Assembly (NCBI GenBank): GCA_033239525.1
Contig: BSYO01000035.1
Span: 3,880,627 to 3,944,626, forward strand
Direction of reading: 5' to 3'
Origin: Nepenthes gracilis
Taxonomy: Eukaryota > Streptophyta > Magnoliopsida > Caryophyllales > Nepenthaceae
Length of the DNA stretch: 64,000 nucleotides
Made by a program: the position numbers and the translations under genes. This document shows positions 1 through 13,825 of the stretch, in pieces (position 1 is the first letter of the stretch; each line of letters begins with the position of its first letter). The notes beneath the pieces were generated by a model, which did no database searches, was not told the DNA's origin, and saw only the letters and a program-made list of their open reading frames with translations.

Positions 1-939
1 AACAACTACTCACTTGCTACCAATTACTGAGTAACTACCATGAGGTAACTAATGTTCTCAAGTTTGACATGTGAACAGTTCAATAGTCACATGATACTTA
101 CCACCCTCATTGAGCAAATATTGAACTTAGTTTATACAATTAATATTCTCATTATCCCCTCAAGGTAAGCTCTAAATAGATATAGAACATGCCATGCTCA
201 TATACTCATGGTCTAACTGAGATCGATACCACATATAGAATAAGATACACTATCTTAAATCCATATGTAAAACCCATTATCTCTTGAAACGATATCCCTT
301 AATATTTTATCAAGCGCCATTCACAAGACTATAGGCATCCTTCTAAAAACATAAACCTCACTCTACTGGAATATTAAATAAATATCAAACAATTGTAGAA
401 TATACTACAATTCCACATTTTTTATATTTCTTGATACTATATTGTTTTCATATGGTCTTCTTTACCCATCCATGAATAACAAAAATGCCATGCATGCAAT
501 CTAACATAATGCAAAAAGATCCACTGAGAAGATAAGAAAAATCCACAAATAAACTTAGTATGTAACTCTTATCATCCCATTAGGCCCACCACTACAGGCT
601 AAGTCATAAGGCCCAAATACAATGCTACTTAGATACTAAGTTTAAAACTAGACAACAAGTCCTAACCGACTCTTAAGATTCTATCCAATCATCACCGAAC
701 TTATTGGTTTATTAATCTTATTTTTAAGGCCATAAGAGTACATCTTATTCTATTATTATTAAGCAAAACTCATGAATTACCAACATAACTATACTGACCT
801 GGGGTTTGAGCAAACAATGGTAAATGTTCACGTGAGGCACGCGAGAAGGCTCGAACCAACTGACATCTAGGAGAGGCATGCTAGAAAAAAGCTTGAGAAG
901 ACATACCAACAACCCACACAGGTTCTATAATGCCCACTT
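1..939. other. AT-rich intergenic sequence, nothing recognised
   Basis: No convincing ORF, RNA gene or terminal repeat was found. Degenerate repeats rich in AACTACCA/TAACT occur in the first 60 bases. The stretch probably belongs to decayed repeats, but I cannot name a family. Confidence 0.4.
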
Positions 940-2740
940 TATATTTGTAAATCACGATGTTATTAAAAATTTTGGGTTATTTTGATAATAATTATATGAT
1001 AAAAATTCAAAGGAAAAGTTAGTTTTGGGATCAGGTTTGGCGCTGAAAGATTGCCTGATCCACGTTTACGTGTATTTTAGATAGAATGCGCACGCCCGAT
1101 GAGTGCCTTTGGGGTCTTTGTGCATATTTTAGGCAAATTAAGTAATGCCTATACAGTGCTCATGTGCGGTTTGAACATATTACTGGCGCCTGAGTCACAT
1201 CAAATGCGTCACTCGTATGCGCCTAAGGGTTAGAGTAGCACCTAATACGCACCTAACCGATGCTTGTATGCTGATTCAAATATATAAGTAATAGGCGCAT
1301 TGTTTTCAACCATTTTCACGAGAAAGAAAAGAGGAGAGAGAAAGAGAAAAGGAAGAAGAGAGAGGAAGCAAAGGAAGTAAATTTTAGAATTTTATTTTAT
1401 CAAATCAGTCAGATTAGATTCTACGCCTATTTCTTTAGTCCATTTATGAATTCTTTAATTTTATATACGTTTCTTAGTTTAAGATGCATGCAGGTGACCC
1501 CTTACCTCCCAAGTTCGAATATTATTACATGCATGTGATCTTCATTGAAGGTTTTGAGATTTTGTTTAGGTTTTACTAAGCATTTGAAAAATTTGTCTGT
1601 TTTGTACAAATAGGTAAATATTTGAAACATTATGTTCATATATATAAATGTTTACAAAGGAAAAATCATGAACTTGTACATTTGAACCTTACATGTGGTA
1701 GTCCATGCATGTGCTTTGAATCGGACTCTATTTTGTTATTTGTTTTATATTTATACTTTTCTATAGGGATGAAAAGTTTAGTAATTTGCACTTCTCACAT
1801 AATGAAAGTTTTGTACATTTCCTAAAGAGAGAATAAGTTTTGAGCCTTTTGTTACAGAGTCTCTCAATTTTTATTTTGAGAACCATTGAAAAAAAAATTA
1901 AACGAAATAATATATTCTAATATTCTAATATTTATCATATGGACTTGAGAATTATGCCTATCATCCACAGGTAGCCAAAAAAAGTAACATTTGTCCCCGT
2001 TTATAGAAAGAATTTACAGACGGTCCACCTACGGGTCTAAATAGAAGTGATTTGACCTAAGGTTACTTGAAGTATGTATAACATTTTCTCAAATTTAGTC
2101 TTTTGATCCTTGATTATCAAATTTTAGCATGCTTTAGATTTTTTGATATTTGTCTGCACATAATTTAATATTTGAAATGTTTGATTTTTGAATAATTGTA
2201 AGTTTCGATCGATATTTAGATTTATCTAATTTTGGATTTGAACTTGAGCCTTTAGACAATTTTGCACTTTGGACTATTTTAGTATTAATGTATGGATAAA
2301 GAATTTTGTGTATGAAATCGTGTTTGGACTTTTGGCATTAGATATTTAATATATGAATCATATAATATATTAGATTTTGCACATGTTTTATTGTGTTTCA
2401 TTCATTTGTTTCATTCTAATGGACACGTGTTTTGTTATTACATACATGTATATACAAACTGAACTTTATATTCATGATTTTACACAATTTTTAACCCTTC
2501 TAGATTAGATGACTTTTGAAGACTTGCAAGATATCGGATTTTTTATTTTATAATTAGTATTTAGATTTGTGTTTAATCTATCTTGTGATTATTATTTTGG
2601 GGTTTCGCATGTTCAATGAGCAATGTATATATTATTTATAGCAGTTTATAAATTTGGGTATTTTGTTTTAATCTATTTTACAATGGGAATATGGTAATTG
2701 TTTGGATTGATGCAGACTTGATGTTGTGATAATAAAATGT
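940..2740 (+). mobile_element. LTR-like family, copy A (approximate ends)
   Basis: This is a diverged plus-strand member of the family defined by copy D. It shows GCGCCTAAG/GCACCTAA-type repeats at 1190-1260, an AT-rich TATA-like box near 1280 (ATATATAAG), a GA-rich tract at 1320-1375, and GAGAACCATTG followed by AATATATTCTAATATTC near 1878-1925. No terminal duplication was found, so the ends are estimates. The only ORFs are short and look incidental. Confidence 0.55.
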
Positions 2741-2809
2741 TTGACTATCACTTTTCCCTGTAGGTTTGAGTAAATATGTTATTATCATTGTTTTAGGGAC
2801 CAAAGCAAT

Positions 2810-4970
2810 GATTCCCCATCCAATAAATTTAGTATTATCAGTTTATTTTGGGTTAATTTTAGATATATTAAAAATAATTGTATAATGTGAATTTGAAGGA
2901 ATCGGAGCAATGAAGCAGTGTTGACGCTTGAGGCACCCCATCGCATGCTCATGCGCTTTTGGCATATTAGGTGCCCCCAAGAAGTGCCTAAGGTAGCGCT
3001 CAAGCGAGTTTGGCAGAGTGCTCGCGCTTAAGGAACGCATGAGGCGGCGCTCATGCACGGTTGGGATTATACGCAACACCTAACGTGCGCCTAAGGCAGT
3101 GCTTGTGCACCGATTTAATTATATAAAGGACACGCACACTATTTTCAATCATTTCGCATGGGAAGAAAGAGAAAGGAGAGAAAAAGAGGAGAAGAAGTAT
3201 TTCAAGGCACCATTTGAACAAATCTGTCAGGTTAATGCAAGGATCCTTACACCTTATTCTTAGTCTATATCCGTTTTTGTTTAATTTTACTTACATTTGG
3301 TAGATTCAATGTACATGCATGTCATTTTAGTTACCTTATTTTAGTTCCTTATGCATACATATTATTTTTACTGATTATTTTGAAATTTTAGCTTCAGTTT
3401 TGTTATTATTTAAGGATTTTTGCTTGTCATATAAAACGGATAAATATTTTAATATATTTTGTTTAAATATAAGAGTATTTGTAGAGAATAAGTCATAAAA
3501 ACTTGCATATGGGCCTTACATGTAGTATCCATGCATGTGGTTCGAGTCGGGCTCTATCTTTGTGTATTCGATTTGGCATGTATACCTTTCCCCCATAGTG
3601 GAAAGCTTTGTTTTGATCTTCCCAAGTGGAAGTTTTGTACTTTTCCGCTAGATAGGAAATGTTTTGGACTTTGACATAGAGACCCTCCTCGATTTGTTTT
3701 TTTTATGATAACCATTGTAAGGAATTGAATGGAATTAATATATTCAAATGTCCTAATATATTCAGACAGATTTGAAGATTATATTTATCATCCACAGATG
3801 GCACAAGAAAGTGGCATTTGTACTCGTCTATAGGAAAGAATATGTAGACGACTCGCCTACGAGTTTAAATAGTAGCTTATGGCCTAAAGTTATCAGAAGT
3901 ACGTGTAACCCTTCCTTAAAGTCAATTTTTCGATCTTTGGTTCTCCTTTGAGCATTTTTGGATTTGCGATATGTTTTATCTGCATGTGATTTGGATACTT
4001 TAGACTTTGTTTGAAATCCGCAGGCTTCAACCGCTATTTGGATTTGGACATCAGCTTGGGCTAGCTTTATACTTTTGGATCATTGGTCTTTGATTTTAGA
4101 TTATGGACTTTGTATACGATACCACATTTGGACATTCGTTGATTTGATATAGCGGATATTTGCATTTTGGCTTTTATGGGTTTTGTATATGTTTTATCAA
4201 TCTTTGTTCTGTTTATGGATGCAATTATTTTGTATATTATACACCGGTACTTGCTGAACATTTGGCTCACGTTTTCATTGTTCTAAACCTTCCAAATTAG
4301 TGGACTATGGATACATTGCAGAGAGCTCGACGGCAGTTGCTGATAAAGACTTTGTTCATATTTTGTGAGTATTTAGTTCCGTAGTTGGACTGTGATTGTA
4401 TCGGATGCATTTCAGTATTGAAGACAAGATGGATTAGATTGATGCTAGTTTATTGTATTGTGATGTAAACATTTGGTTATTGTGGCGTTTGATTTGTATT
4501 AGATCGGTAATGTGGTTTGTATTATTGGTTTATCACTCTTTTCTTACGAACTGTAATTGTATCGGATGCATTTGAGCAAGTTGTGATTATTTCCTTGTCC
4601 GGATGGATTTTTTGGAGCAATCCTGTGATTGATGATATTATTATCCTATTTTGTTGATGTTGTTGGCATTTTGTGGATATTTTGTCAAATCAAGCTAGGA
4701 TTTGGGTTTTGTATTTGGACACCGTTATTTAGGATTATATTTTGTAAATTTTAATTATTATTAATTACTATTAGAACATGCTTTGGTCCAAGCCCATGAC
4801 ATTGGTCTTGTATCCACTTTTGAGCGTTATGGTTATTATACCGGTGGTTTTGATTTGTTAGGTCCAACCCAATTTTAGAAAATTATAATTGGATTTTTGT
4901 CTTTTAAGGTTAAGAAAATTTTATTCTGGTTCAATTATTATGGTTTATTATCTGCTTTTGGACTGGAGTC
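2810..4970 (+). mobile_element. LTR-like family, copy B (approximate ends)
   Basis: The order of landmarks matches copy D: GCGCCTAAGGC-type repeats at 2930-3110, TATATAAAGG near 3119, a GA-rich tract at 3160-3200, AAGGATCCTTACACC near 3239, ATAACCATTGTAAGGAATTG near 3707, and GGCTCACGTTTTCATTG near 4263 followed by AAATTAGTGGACTATGG. It follows copy A head to tail. Both ORFs called in the U3-like repeats are on the opposite strand and are not credible proteins. Ends are uncertain. Confidence 0.62.
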
Positions 4971-5099
4971 ATGACAGATTCTCTGTGAAGAGAGGCTCAA
5001 GCAAACAGGACCTCTGCAAAAAGATTGCGAGAAGAAACTCGAGTAGACAGTTTCCAAATTCAAGCCTGGTTTTCCAGACATCCAAAATTTAACGTTCTT

Positions 5100-6579
5100 T
5101 ATTCATTAATCAATTTCTATGTTTTCAAGTAATTGAAACAGCATTTCATTAATAAAATATTAAACTTAGCATATGGTAGTGTAAAAATGGCAAATTTATG
5201 AACATGAACATATTAATTTAATCTATAAACGGTTGCCTTGATAATGATTCGTAAACTGATTTCCTCACATGATTACTGTTCATCTGCTTCCTCGTACACT
5301 GATAATGTTCACTTCAAATTTTTCTTACAATATACTAATCTTCATCAAACAAAGGTTATCACTATTCAACAATGTAAACCATTAAATTCTACAACATTTG
5401 ACTAAGATATAACAACTAAGAGACTCCTACACCTGGATATTTGCAATCATTTTCAAAAACAGAGGATGAGTAACACGCTATTTTGGAATTCCATCTACCT
5501 GATGAAATGATAAGCCAACAGATATGGAGAGGCGTTTTGCAACATGATAGAATCAAGGGATAGAAATTCACTTGCCTCAAGACATATAACAACAGTGGAT
5601 AAACAAATACAAACAGCCACCACAACTACTCCTTGAATAAAGTACGGAGTTCCCACCAAAAGATCATTCAAGGAAAAGGTGAATACCGGGATAGTTGCTC
5701 TCCTCTTCCTCTCTGTAACTCACAGTTCTTCTCTTTTCTCTCTAACAGTAGCAAGAGATGCAACAACAATGAACAAAAAGGGCCTCCACTTATATAGAAA
5801 GAGAAGAAGCTGAATTATTGAAGTGGGAAGTCACTAAAATGGGGCTGACTAGGAGGATGAATCGTGCACTACACTTAATTTCTTTCTTAATTTCCATTTA
5901 AACATTAATTAACTAACAAAATGAAATGCTCTTAGATACATGCTAAGGAATAGCCAAAATTAAAGAGAAATAAAAATCCAAGGCTTTGTGGTGTGAAGAC
6001 ATTTAAAGAGGTGGCTAGAGGGTAAGAACCAAGACCTCTACAAAATTATTTTTAATTCTTTTTTTAAATGTTAGTCTAATAGTGAACAAAGATCTTAATT
6101 GCATCAATTATAAATGCATGCATGGGGACAGCCGAAGTGATGAAATACGATTAAGGACCTAAAATTTCTAATTGCATTTCATACATTCTTTCCATTTAAA
6201 CTATAGTTAGGGTTGATTTTAATACTCTAATTAATTATTCACCTTTTAGTTTCACATATAAGTACATAATAAAATCACAGAAACTCTAATTTATGTTCTA
6301 AGGTACTAAAATAATTATTGTCTACTGAAGGAAGAATTACCAAAATATCGATATGATATTCCCATGAATCCAACTCATCCGGCCTTTTCACAACATTAGC
6401 CTACATCACCTGTAATTAATTAGCTCCACAATTTAACGTTAATTCATTAATTACCTTTATTAATGACCCTCTTAAGTCAATAGTTCAATAAACTCAAACG
6501 GAAACAGTGGACTGTCATAGGTTTGCCCGCTGGCTTAGATTTTTCCATGTTGAGTCATTCAAGCACCTTTTCAATATAA
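5100..6579 (-). other. Non-coding stretch with a promoter-like TATA/CT-rich leader on the minus strand
   Basis: On the minus strand TCTATATAAGTGGAGGCCC (5784-5802) is followed by a leader with a pyrimidine- and GA-rich character and then a 69-codon ORF (5625-5416) starting MWWLFVFVYPLL. The TATA spacing looks like a core promoter. This could be the LTR of a retroelement or a decayed gene start. The ORF is too short and hydrophobic to assign. The remaining AT-rich sequence shows nothing recognisable. Confidence 0.25.
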
Positions 6580-8720
6580 CTATCTTAGAGCATCCAAAAC
6601 CTCCATGAAAGTCACACATCCCTGGCCCTAAAATTGAATTTACGTTATTCCATAAAGTTGAAAGTAACTTAAAGCAAATTTTAATTTAATAATCATAAAT
6701 CTATTCTTTAATCAAACAACCTAAGCCCTAAAAGAATTGGGACGCAAACTAACAAACAACACCATTAAACGATCCAAATAATAATATAATAACCAACCAA
6801 AGGATCCAAAAGCCACACCCGAAAGTGGCTCTAAAATTTGACAACTATTTGACTCAACCCAATCAGCAAGGACAAGCATCTTAACCAAAAATCAGAGTAT
6901 CCGAAAATAACTTCAAATATAATCATGAATTTAAAAACATTCTCGGCCGGTGTCCATCTACAAACAACATTCTAAAAACTTAAAATATTAACAGCGAAAC
7001 TGAATTAATTATAATATAATTAAAACATCCTAGAATTAGTTTTCCAAAGCCATCTCACAATCTAAATCTCCAACAAGTTTACCAAACCCACTAATCTAAA
7101 AGGTCAGCAAAACAGTGGTAAGAATGAATTTGATGCTCATATATATATATATAATTTTATATATGAATATATCGAATGGAACATGTAGAGACAATGTCAC
7201 GATTGAAAGCCGAAATGCCAATAATATCAAATTTTCAATAAAACATGCAGAAACCGTATATGATGATCGAATGTGCTAAAACTATACAATTACGAAATCC
7301 TACTCAAAATCATATGGAAACATGAAATATACCAAAAAACATACTAATATACAAGTACCAAAGATCAGTAATAACCTTACCAACAAAAGATGAATATCAA
7401 ATTTCGAATTATGATTATTTTCATATAGCTAAGGCCATACCCCACTATTTACGAACAGTGGATGAGCTAACTATACATTATTCACTATAATCATAGTCAA
7501 ATGCTACTTTTTTTAACCATGAATGTTAGATTTGATCTTTAATTTACAAATATTATACTAAGACATTGTCAAAATATATTCCGTCCATTATCTACAATAG
7601 TCTTTATTTAACCAAAACTAAAAACTCTAAAAAAAATTAAATATACACATTTTCTTATTCTAGATAAACTATTTTCTTACATCAAAGTTTAAGTATAATT
7701 TTCCTTCAAATTCTTTTTAAATATGTGACATGCAAAAACAATAAAGTAAAATTTATTGTCATACAAGACCTTATATGTATAATCTAGTGACATGCCAAGC
7801 CATTTATACTAAGATATCAGAAACTTAACATAATTCATATAATTTCATCAATTTCATAAAGAAATATGTAGGAACAAATATCTAGAAATTAAAGACATGC
7901 AGAAACTATAGTGTTAAATTATTGACATGCAGAAATATATACATAGAATTTAAAAACATGCAACAATAGTTATACAAAAAGTTTAGTACTTAAATATAAT
8001 TTACATGAATTTAAAATATAAGTTTAAATAAAATTTCATCAAATGAGAATATAATTATGTACATGCAAAGCAAAATCACATAGAGTAAGAAATTAGCACA
8101 TGTATGAGCATTTAAAATAAGAAATAGTAAAAAATTCAGAAAGCATCAATAATAAAGGAAGAAATGGTCTAAATAAACTTATATTTACTTGATTTTACCA
8201 AAAGATTGCCTGATTCTTCTTAATTTACCTTCTCTTTCCTACTCTGTCCTCTTCTCTTTCTTTTCCTCATCTCTTTTCCTCCTATCTCAAATCTTAGCTA
8301 GAAATGAGCCAAAAAATAGACAAGAAGACCTATTTATAGAAAACCGGCACATGTGTGCCGTTAGACATGTTTAGGCGCCAAGGCAAACCCATACTGCGCA
8401 CGAGCGCCCGCCCATTAAGTGTCCATCAGGCATCAACCTTCTAGTTTAATCACGCACAAACACCTAATAGGCATTTGTCAGATGCCGACATTTTGGTATA
8501 AACATGCATGAGTACTGCTCTTGCGCATATCAGGTACAGACATTCTGTCTAGAACACGCTCAATATAAGTCATACGAACGTCAAACATCACTCAACCTAG
8601 CTTATTTCAGTTCAACATTTCATTTTTATCCGAATACATAATTAACACAAAAAATTCATCAATTAAATTAAATTTAATATCATTAAAATAATTTTTAGAA
8701 TTCATACCCTATAGCCTATT
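6580..8720 (-). mobile_element. LTR-like family, inverted copy E (approximate ends)
   Basis: Read on the minus strand, the stretch has GCGC-rich U3-like repeats at 8360-8540, a TATA-like box (CTATAAATAGG, near 8330-8342), a GA-rich tract at 8220-8290, ACGGAATATATTTTGAC with TAGTATAATATTTG near 7545-7585, and GATTAGTGGGTTTGG near 7084-7099. This is the same order as in copy D but inverted and more diverged. The left end is the weakest estimate. No coding potential was seen. Confidence 0.55.
7139..7170. repeat. (AT)n microsatellite
   Basis: This is a short run of alternating A and T within copy E of the LTR-like family. Confidence 0.7.
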
Positions 8721-8739
8721 CATTTTTTGGTCACAAAAA

Positions 8740-10510
8740 ATTGTTAGACCAAGAATTTATTTCATCGACCTCAAGTTTTCCCAAGTTACTTCTCCAACTT
8801 ACCGATTTGGAAGGCATTCCTCCCAACAATAAGCATGTCATCCACATAAAGTAAGAGGATAACAAATTTCTCTTGGGAGAACTTTCGGATAAATATGAAA
8901 TAGTCCAAAGTAGTCTTTCGTTAGCTTTGTTCCACCATCACCAATTCGAATCTCTCATAATATTTCCTCAGGGCTTGCTTTAGCCAATAAATGCTCTTCT
9001 TCAAGCGGCATACTAAATACTCTTTTTCTTAACTTGAAACCCCTTTGGTTGTTCTACATAAATTTCCTCCTTAAGATCGCCATGGACGAACGCCTTCTAC
9101 ACATTTAGTTGTTCAACTTCTAAATCAAGACTTGTGGCTAGTCAAAGAACAACTCAAATGGAAGACATCTTCATAATAGGAGAAAATCTCCTAAAAATTG
9201 ATGCTTTTCTGTTGGCCAAACCCCTTCACAAACAATCTCACATTATACCTTGAGGATTTTTTCCGACTTCAAAGCAGAAAGCTCACTTATTCTTTAATAC
9301 TCTCTTGCCCTTGGAAAATTTAATGAACTCAAAAGTATGATTCTCAAGCAAAGACTTCATTTTGAGTCTAGCATGACACCTATCCACTCTGTCTTATAGT
9401 CATCTTCTAAAACTTCTTCGAAACATTCAGACTCTCTACCATCAATAAAACATAATTAGTGATTGATAGACATGTGGAAGGACTTTGATCTCTCATGGAT
9501 AATCTAAGTGGAATGGTCAATATAGGCTCGAGAGCTTCATGATGAACATTATCCTGAGCATAATCATCAACATCATTATCCATCTCATCAAAGGTGAGAA
9601 TATCACAGTCTCCATCGCCATCATGATCACCCTGATCATCATCATCATCAACTTAAATTGGTAACAGTGTCAAAGGCATGGTTCCATATTGCAAAGAGCG
9701 ATATTATCATGGGAGATCACATTTTCTGCTTTGCCAATATTCTCAATGGTCTTGTCTCTAGCAAACACTACATCACTAGACCTCACAAGCTTTTTCTCTA
9801 TTAGATCATATAATCAATAATTAAATTCATCTTCTCTATAGCCGAGAAAATACATTGTTGTGTTTTCACATCAAGCATGAACCTTTCATCCTTTTAAACA
9901 TGGACAAAAGACTTACACCCAAACACACACAAGTGATTGTAAGAAATCTTCTTTCTAAACCACACATTGTCAAGCATATTTCCATTTAGAGGACTACTAG
10001 GAAAAATACTAATTGCATGAGTCACAGCAAAGCTTCCCCTTAAAATGAGCCAGGGAGCGTTGCCTCCAAAAAATAAACATCGATTCCCCCTAGCCTCACC
10101 ATTTAGTTGTAGCATCTTCGTTGGAGTCTTTTAGTAGCATATCCTGTGTGAACAAAATGTATCCAATGGCCCAATGTACCCTCCTCTGTTGCCACTATGG
10201 ATGCACTTTAACTTCTTTCTCGTTTTTCTTTCATCCAATGCATTACATTACTTGAAGACATCGAGCGTTTGATCCTTCATCTTTAAGGGATATAGCCATA
10301 ATCTCATAGAGCAATCATCAATAAATGTTATGAAATAAAGTGTGTCACTGAGAGTTTTTAACTTGAGAGGACCACATATGTTGGTATGCACGACCTCAAG
10401 GAGATCCTTCTCCCATAGGGCTCTCACATGCTTTTTTATTGCAGATGTGATTATGACATTATAAACATTATATACCCACAAACTTGCTCATATTTGAAAG
10501 CCTAATCTTT
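8740..10510 (-). pseudogene. Truncated Ty1/copia pol (integrase to mid reverse transcriptase)
   Basis: Minus-strand reading gives, in order, a GAG-pre-integrase tail, the integrase core (VHTNICGPL, FIDDCSMRLWLY, 10460-10250), the integrase C-terminal part (SYNHLCVFGCKSFVHV, 9950-9894), then reverse transcriptase ending just past an intact LLYVDDMLIVG (8858-8825). Gag, protease and the start of integrase are missing on one side, and the RT C-terminus and RNase H on the other. Several frameshifts and stops occur. The YVDDMLIVG form suggests a Tnt1/Tork-like lineage (inference). The right side abuts the 565 bp array, where the 5' part of the element would be expected. The fragment is non-functional. 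Confidence 0.8.
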
Positions 10511-10528
10511 ATTAGATTTTGATTCAGG

Positions 10529-12785
10529 CTTTTGGATAACAAATATCGGAAGATACATTATTAAAATGAATAACAAATATTTTATCTTGCTCCTTTAGAT
10601 ATCCAAGCTCATGTCATTCATGCAAATCATTTTGTTATCACCCTCCATCAATTCAAACAATTTTGACGCAATAACACAAATTCCTTTATACCTATTATTG
10701 GTTTCCGATCACCAAAACTTTATTCACAAAACCGAGAACTAATATCTACAAGGATTATTTCCTGAACCATTTATTTAAACCCATAAAGAGATAATACAAC
10801 AATGTACAATACAAAACAATAATTATAAATAATAATATGCAAGATTTTTTGTGGAAAAACTGCTTTAAGAATGAAGAGAAAAAGTACAAGAAGATACGTC
10901 CATAAAATATCCACTATATGACAAGACCGGTTGCAAAATTCTCCAACAACACAAGGATACAACACTTTGTAGCAAATAACTCAAGCAATAGAGAAAAAAC
11001 GGTAAACAAATTCTTCACAATGATAAAAACAATGTACCTAAAGTCAAAGAAGAATGAAACACGATTCAGAATTCAAACGGAGGAGTGAATTCAGGTTTTT
11101 GGATAGCAAATATCGGAAGATACATTATTAAAATGAATAACAAATATTTTATCTTGCTCCTCTGGATATCCAAGCTCATGTCATTCATGCAAATCATTCT
11201 ATTATCACCCTCCATCAATTCAAACAATTTTAACACAATAACACAAATTCCTTTATACCTATTATTGGTTTCCGATCACCAAAACTTTGTTCACAAAGCT
11301 GAAAACTGATATCTTCAAGGATTATTTCCTGAACCATTTATTTAAACCCATAAAAAGATAATACAACAATGTACAACGCAAAACAATAATTATAGATAAT
11401 AATATGCAAGATTTTTTGTGGAAAAACTGCTTTTAAGAATGAATAGAAAAAGTATGAGACGATACGTCCATAAAATATCCACTATATGACGAGACTAGTT
11501 GCAAAATTCTCCAACAACACAAGGATACAACACTTTGTAGCAAATAACTCGAGCAATAGAGAAAAAACGGTAAAAAATACTTCACAATGATAAAAACAAT
11601 GTACCTAAAGTCGGGAAGAATGAAACACGATTCAAAACCATAACGGAGGAGTGAATTCAGGTTTTGGATAGCAAATATCGGAAGATACATTATTAAAATG
11701 AATAACAAATATTTTATCTTGCTCCTTTAGATATCCAAGCTCATGTCATTCATGCAAATCATTTTGTTATCACCCTCCATCAATTCAAACAATTTTGGCC
11801 GCAATAACACAAATTCCTTTATACCTATTATTGGTTTCCGATCACCAAAACTTTATTCACAAAACCGAGAACTAATATCTACAAGGATTATTTCGAACCA
11901 TTTATTTAAACCCATAAAGAGATAATACAACAATGTACAATACAAAACAATAATTATAAATAATAATATGCAAGATTTTTGTGGAAAAACTGCTTTAAGA
12001 ATGAAGAGAAAAAGTCAAGAAGATACGTCCATAAAATATCCACTATATGACAAGACCCGGTTGCAAAATTCTCAACAACACAAGGATACAACACTTTGTA
12101 GCAAATAACTCAAGCAATAGAGAAAAAAAAGTAAAACAAATTCTTCATGATGATAAAAACAATGTACCTAAAGTCAAAGAAGAATGAAAACGATTCGAGA
12201 ATTCAAACGGAGGAGTGAATTCAGGTTTTGGATAGCAAATATCGGAAGATACATTATTAAAATGAATAACAAATATTTTATCTTGCTCCTCTGGATATCC
12301 AAGCTCATGTCATTCATGCAAATCATTCTATTATCACCCTCCATCAATTCAAACAATTTTAACACAATAACACAAATTCCTTTATACCTATTATTGGTTT
12401 CCGATCACCAAAACTTTGTTCACAAAGCTGAAAACTGATATCTTCAAGGATTATTTCCTGAACCATTTATTTAAACCCATAAAAAGATAATACAACAATG
12501 TACAACGCAAAACAATAATTATAGATAATAATATGCAAGATTTTTTGTGGAAAAACTGCTTTAAGAATGAATAGAAAAAGTATGAGACGATACGTCCATA
12601 AAATATCCACTATATGACGAGACTAGTTGCAAAATTCTCCAACAACACAAGGATACAACACTTTGTAGCAAATAACTCGAGCAATAGAGAAAAAACGGTA
12701 AAAAAATACTTCACAATGATAAAAACAATGTACCTAAAGTCAGGGAAGAATGAAACACGATTCAAAACCATAACAGAGGAGTGAA
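10529..12785. repeat. Four-unit tandem array, ~565 bp period, alternating A and B variants
   Basis: Units begin at about 10529, 11094, 11659 and 12225 with TTTTGGATARCAAATATCGG, and each ends near GGAGGAGTGAATTCAGG. Units 1 and 3 share variants (ACCGAGAACTAATATCTAC, TACAATACAAAACAAT, GACAAGAC). Units 2 and 4 share others (AGCTGAAAACTGATATC, TACAACGCAAAACAAT, GACGAGACTAG). The dimeric period is therefore ~1130 bp. Short ORFs recur in each unit because of the repetition; none resembles a protein I know. It may derive from the LTR or leader of the adjacent copia fragment. Confidence 0.88.
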
Positions 12786-13250
12786 TCTTCCTCTTTATCC
12801 TTTCTCTCTCTTATTTCTATTTCTCTCACTATTTCAGCACTCAAAAGACTTTCTCAAAATCTCATGTATCTAACTTAAAAATTAAGTTAAGTATATATGA
12901 CGGGTTGGAAAGCAAATGTACCTAATGCATGCCTACTTTAAGCATCGGCAAACAAGCGCAGCCGCTTTTGTTAATTAGCTCCAAATCCCTTCACAGGTGC
13001 GCATGAGGTGCGACACTTTTGTTGTTGGCACATGTGCGCTGTTCGTGCGCACATCAAGCTTAACCCGTCTTCCAAACTGAAAATTCTACTTCACTCAAAT
13101 ATAGAACAATTGAGCCTCCTGCGTAGCTCCATGACTGGCCTACAAATCAAAGAATATGAACATATATACACAGGGAATGGCGCTCACAAGAGGGGCCCAG
13201 CCCAATTCTTAGTACCAATAAGTTGTAGGTGACTTCCATAGCCGAACTAC
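12786..13250 (-). mobile_element. LTR-like family, truncated inverted copy F
   Basis: On the minus strand this has U3-like GCGCACCTG/GTGCGCAC repeats at 12990-13055 and a GA-rich tract at 12785-12835, where it stops abruptly against the 565 bp tandem array. Only the U3/leader part is present, so it is a truncated copy. The assignment rests on this short landmark pair. Confidence 0.4.
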
Positions 13251-13825
13251 TGGTGTTGCGAGTGACGGCTCCCGGCATCCTACAGTTCTGAGGCGTAGCA
13301 CCCGGCCAACTCAGCGGCCACTAAAATTGCATGATTATATTTGAATATTTCTTCATTTAGTTGGTATACTGACTAGTTAAATATTAGGTTGTTAAATATT
13401 AAATATTGTGTTGCTAGTTTGATGAGCTGAAAGCTGTTACCCTATCACGTGAAGTCTGTAATGCTGATGAGGGTGTAAATACTCCAAATCTGCGATTTGC
13501 AGAGGGGAAGATATTTCAGTTACTCTAACCTCACATCTCTCTCTCTCTCCCTCTCTCTCTCTCTCCCTCGAACCTTCTCTTTTCCCTCTGACTAGTCTCG
13601 TTCTTCTCACTGCTCGTTCTCCCCTCCCCCTTCCTCTACAACACCCGGCCAACTTGCATCATCTCGGCCATACTGTAACAGGAGACTGCGGTCTCACTGT
13701 AACTCCATCAAAGGACCGAGGACCTACTGTAGCGGTCTCACTGTAACTCCATCAAAGGACCGAGGTCCTACTGTAGCAAGGACGTGTGTGTTCGCTTCAT
13801 TGGTGCTTTCATTGATACCCCTGAG

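Noticed and set aside
11085..12438. Repeated 60-90 codon ORFs in the 565 bp array
   Set aside because: They recur because the DNA is duplicated. Only some units keep them open and they match no family I know.
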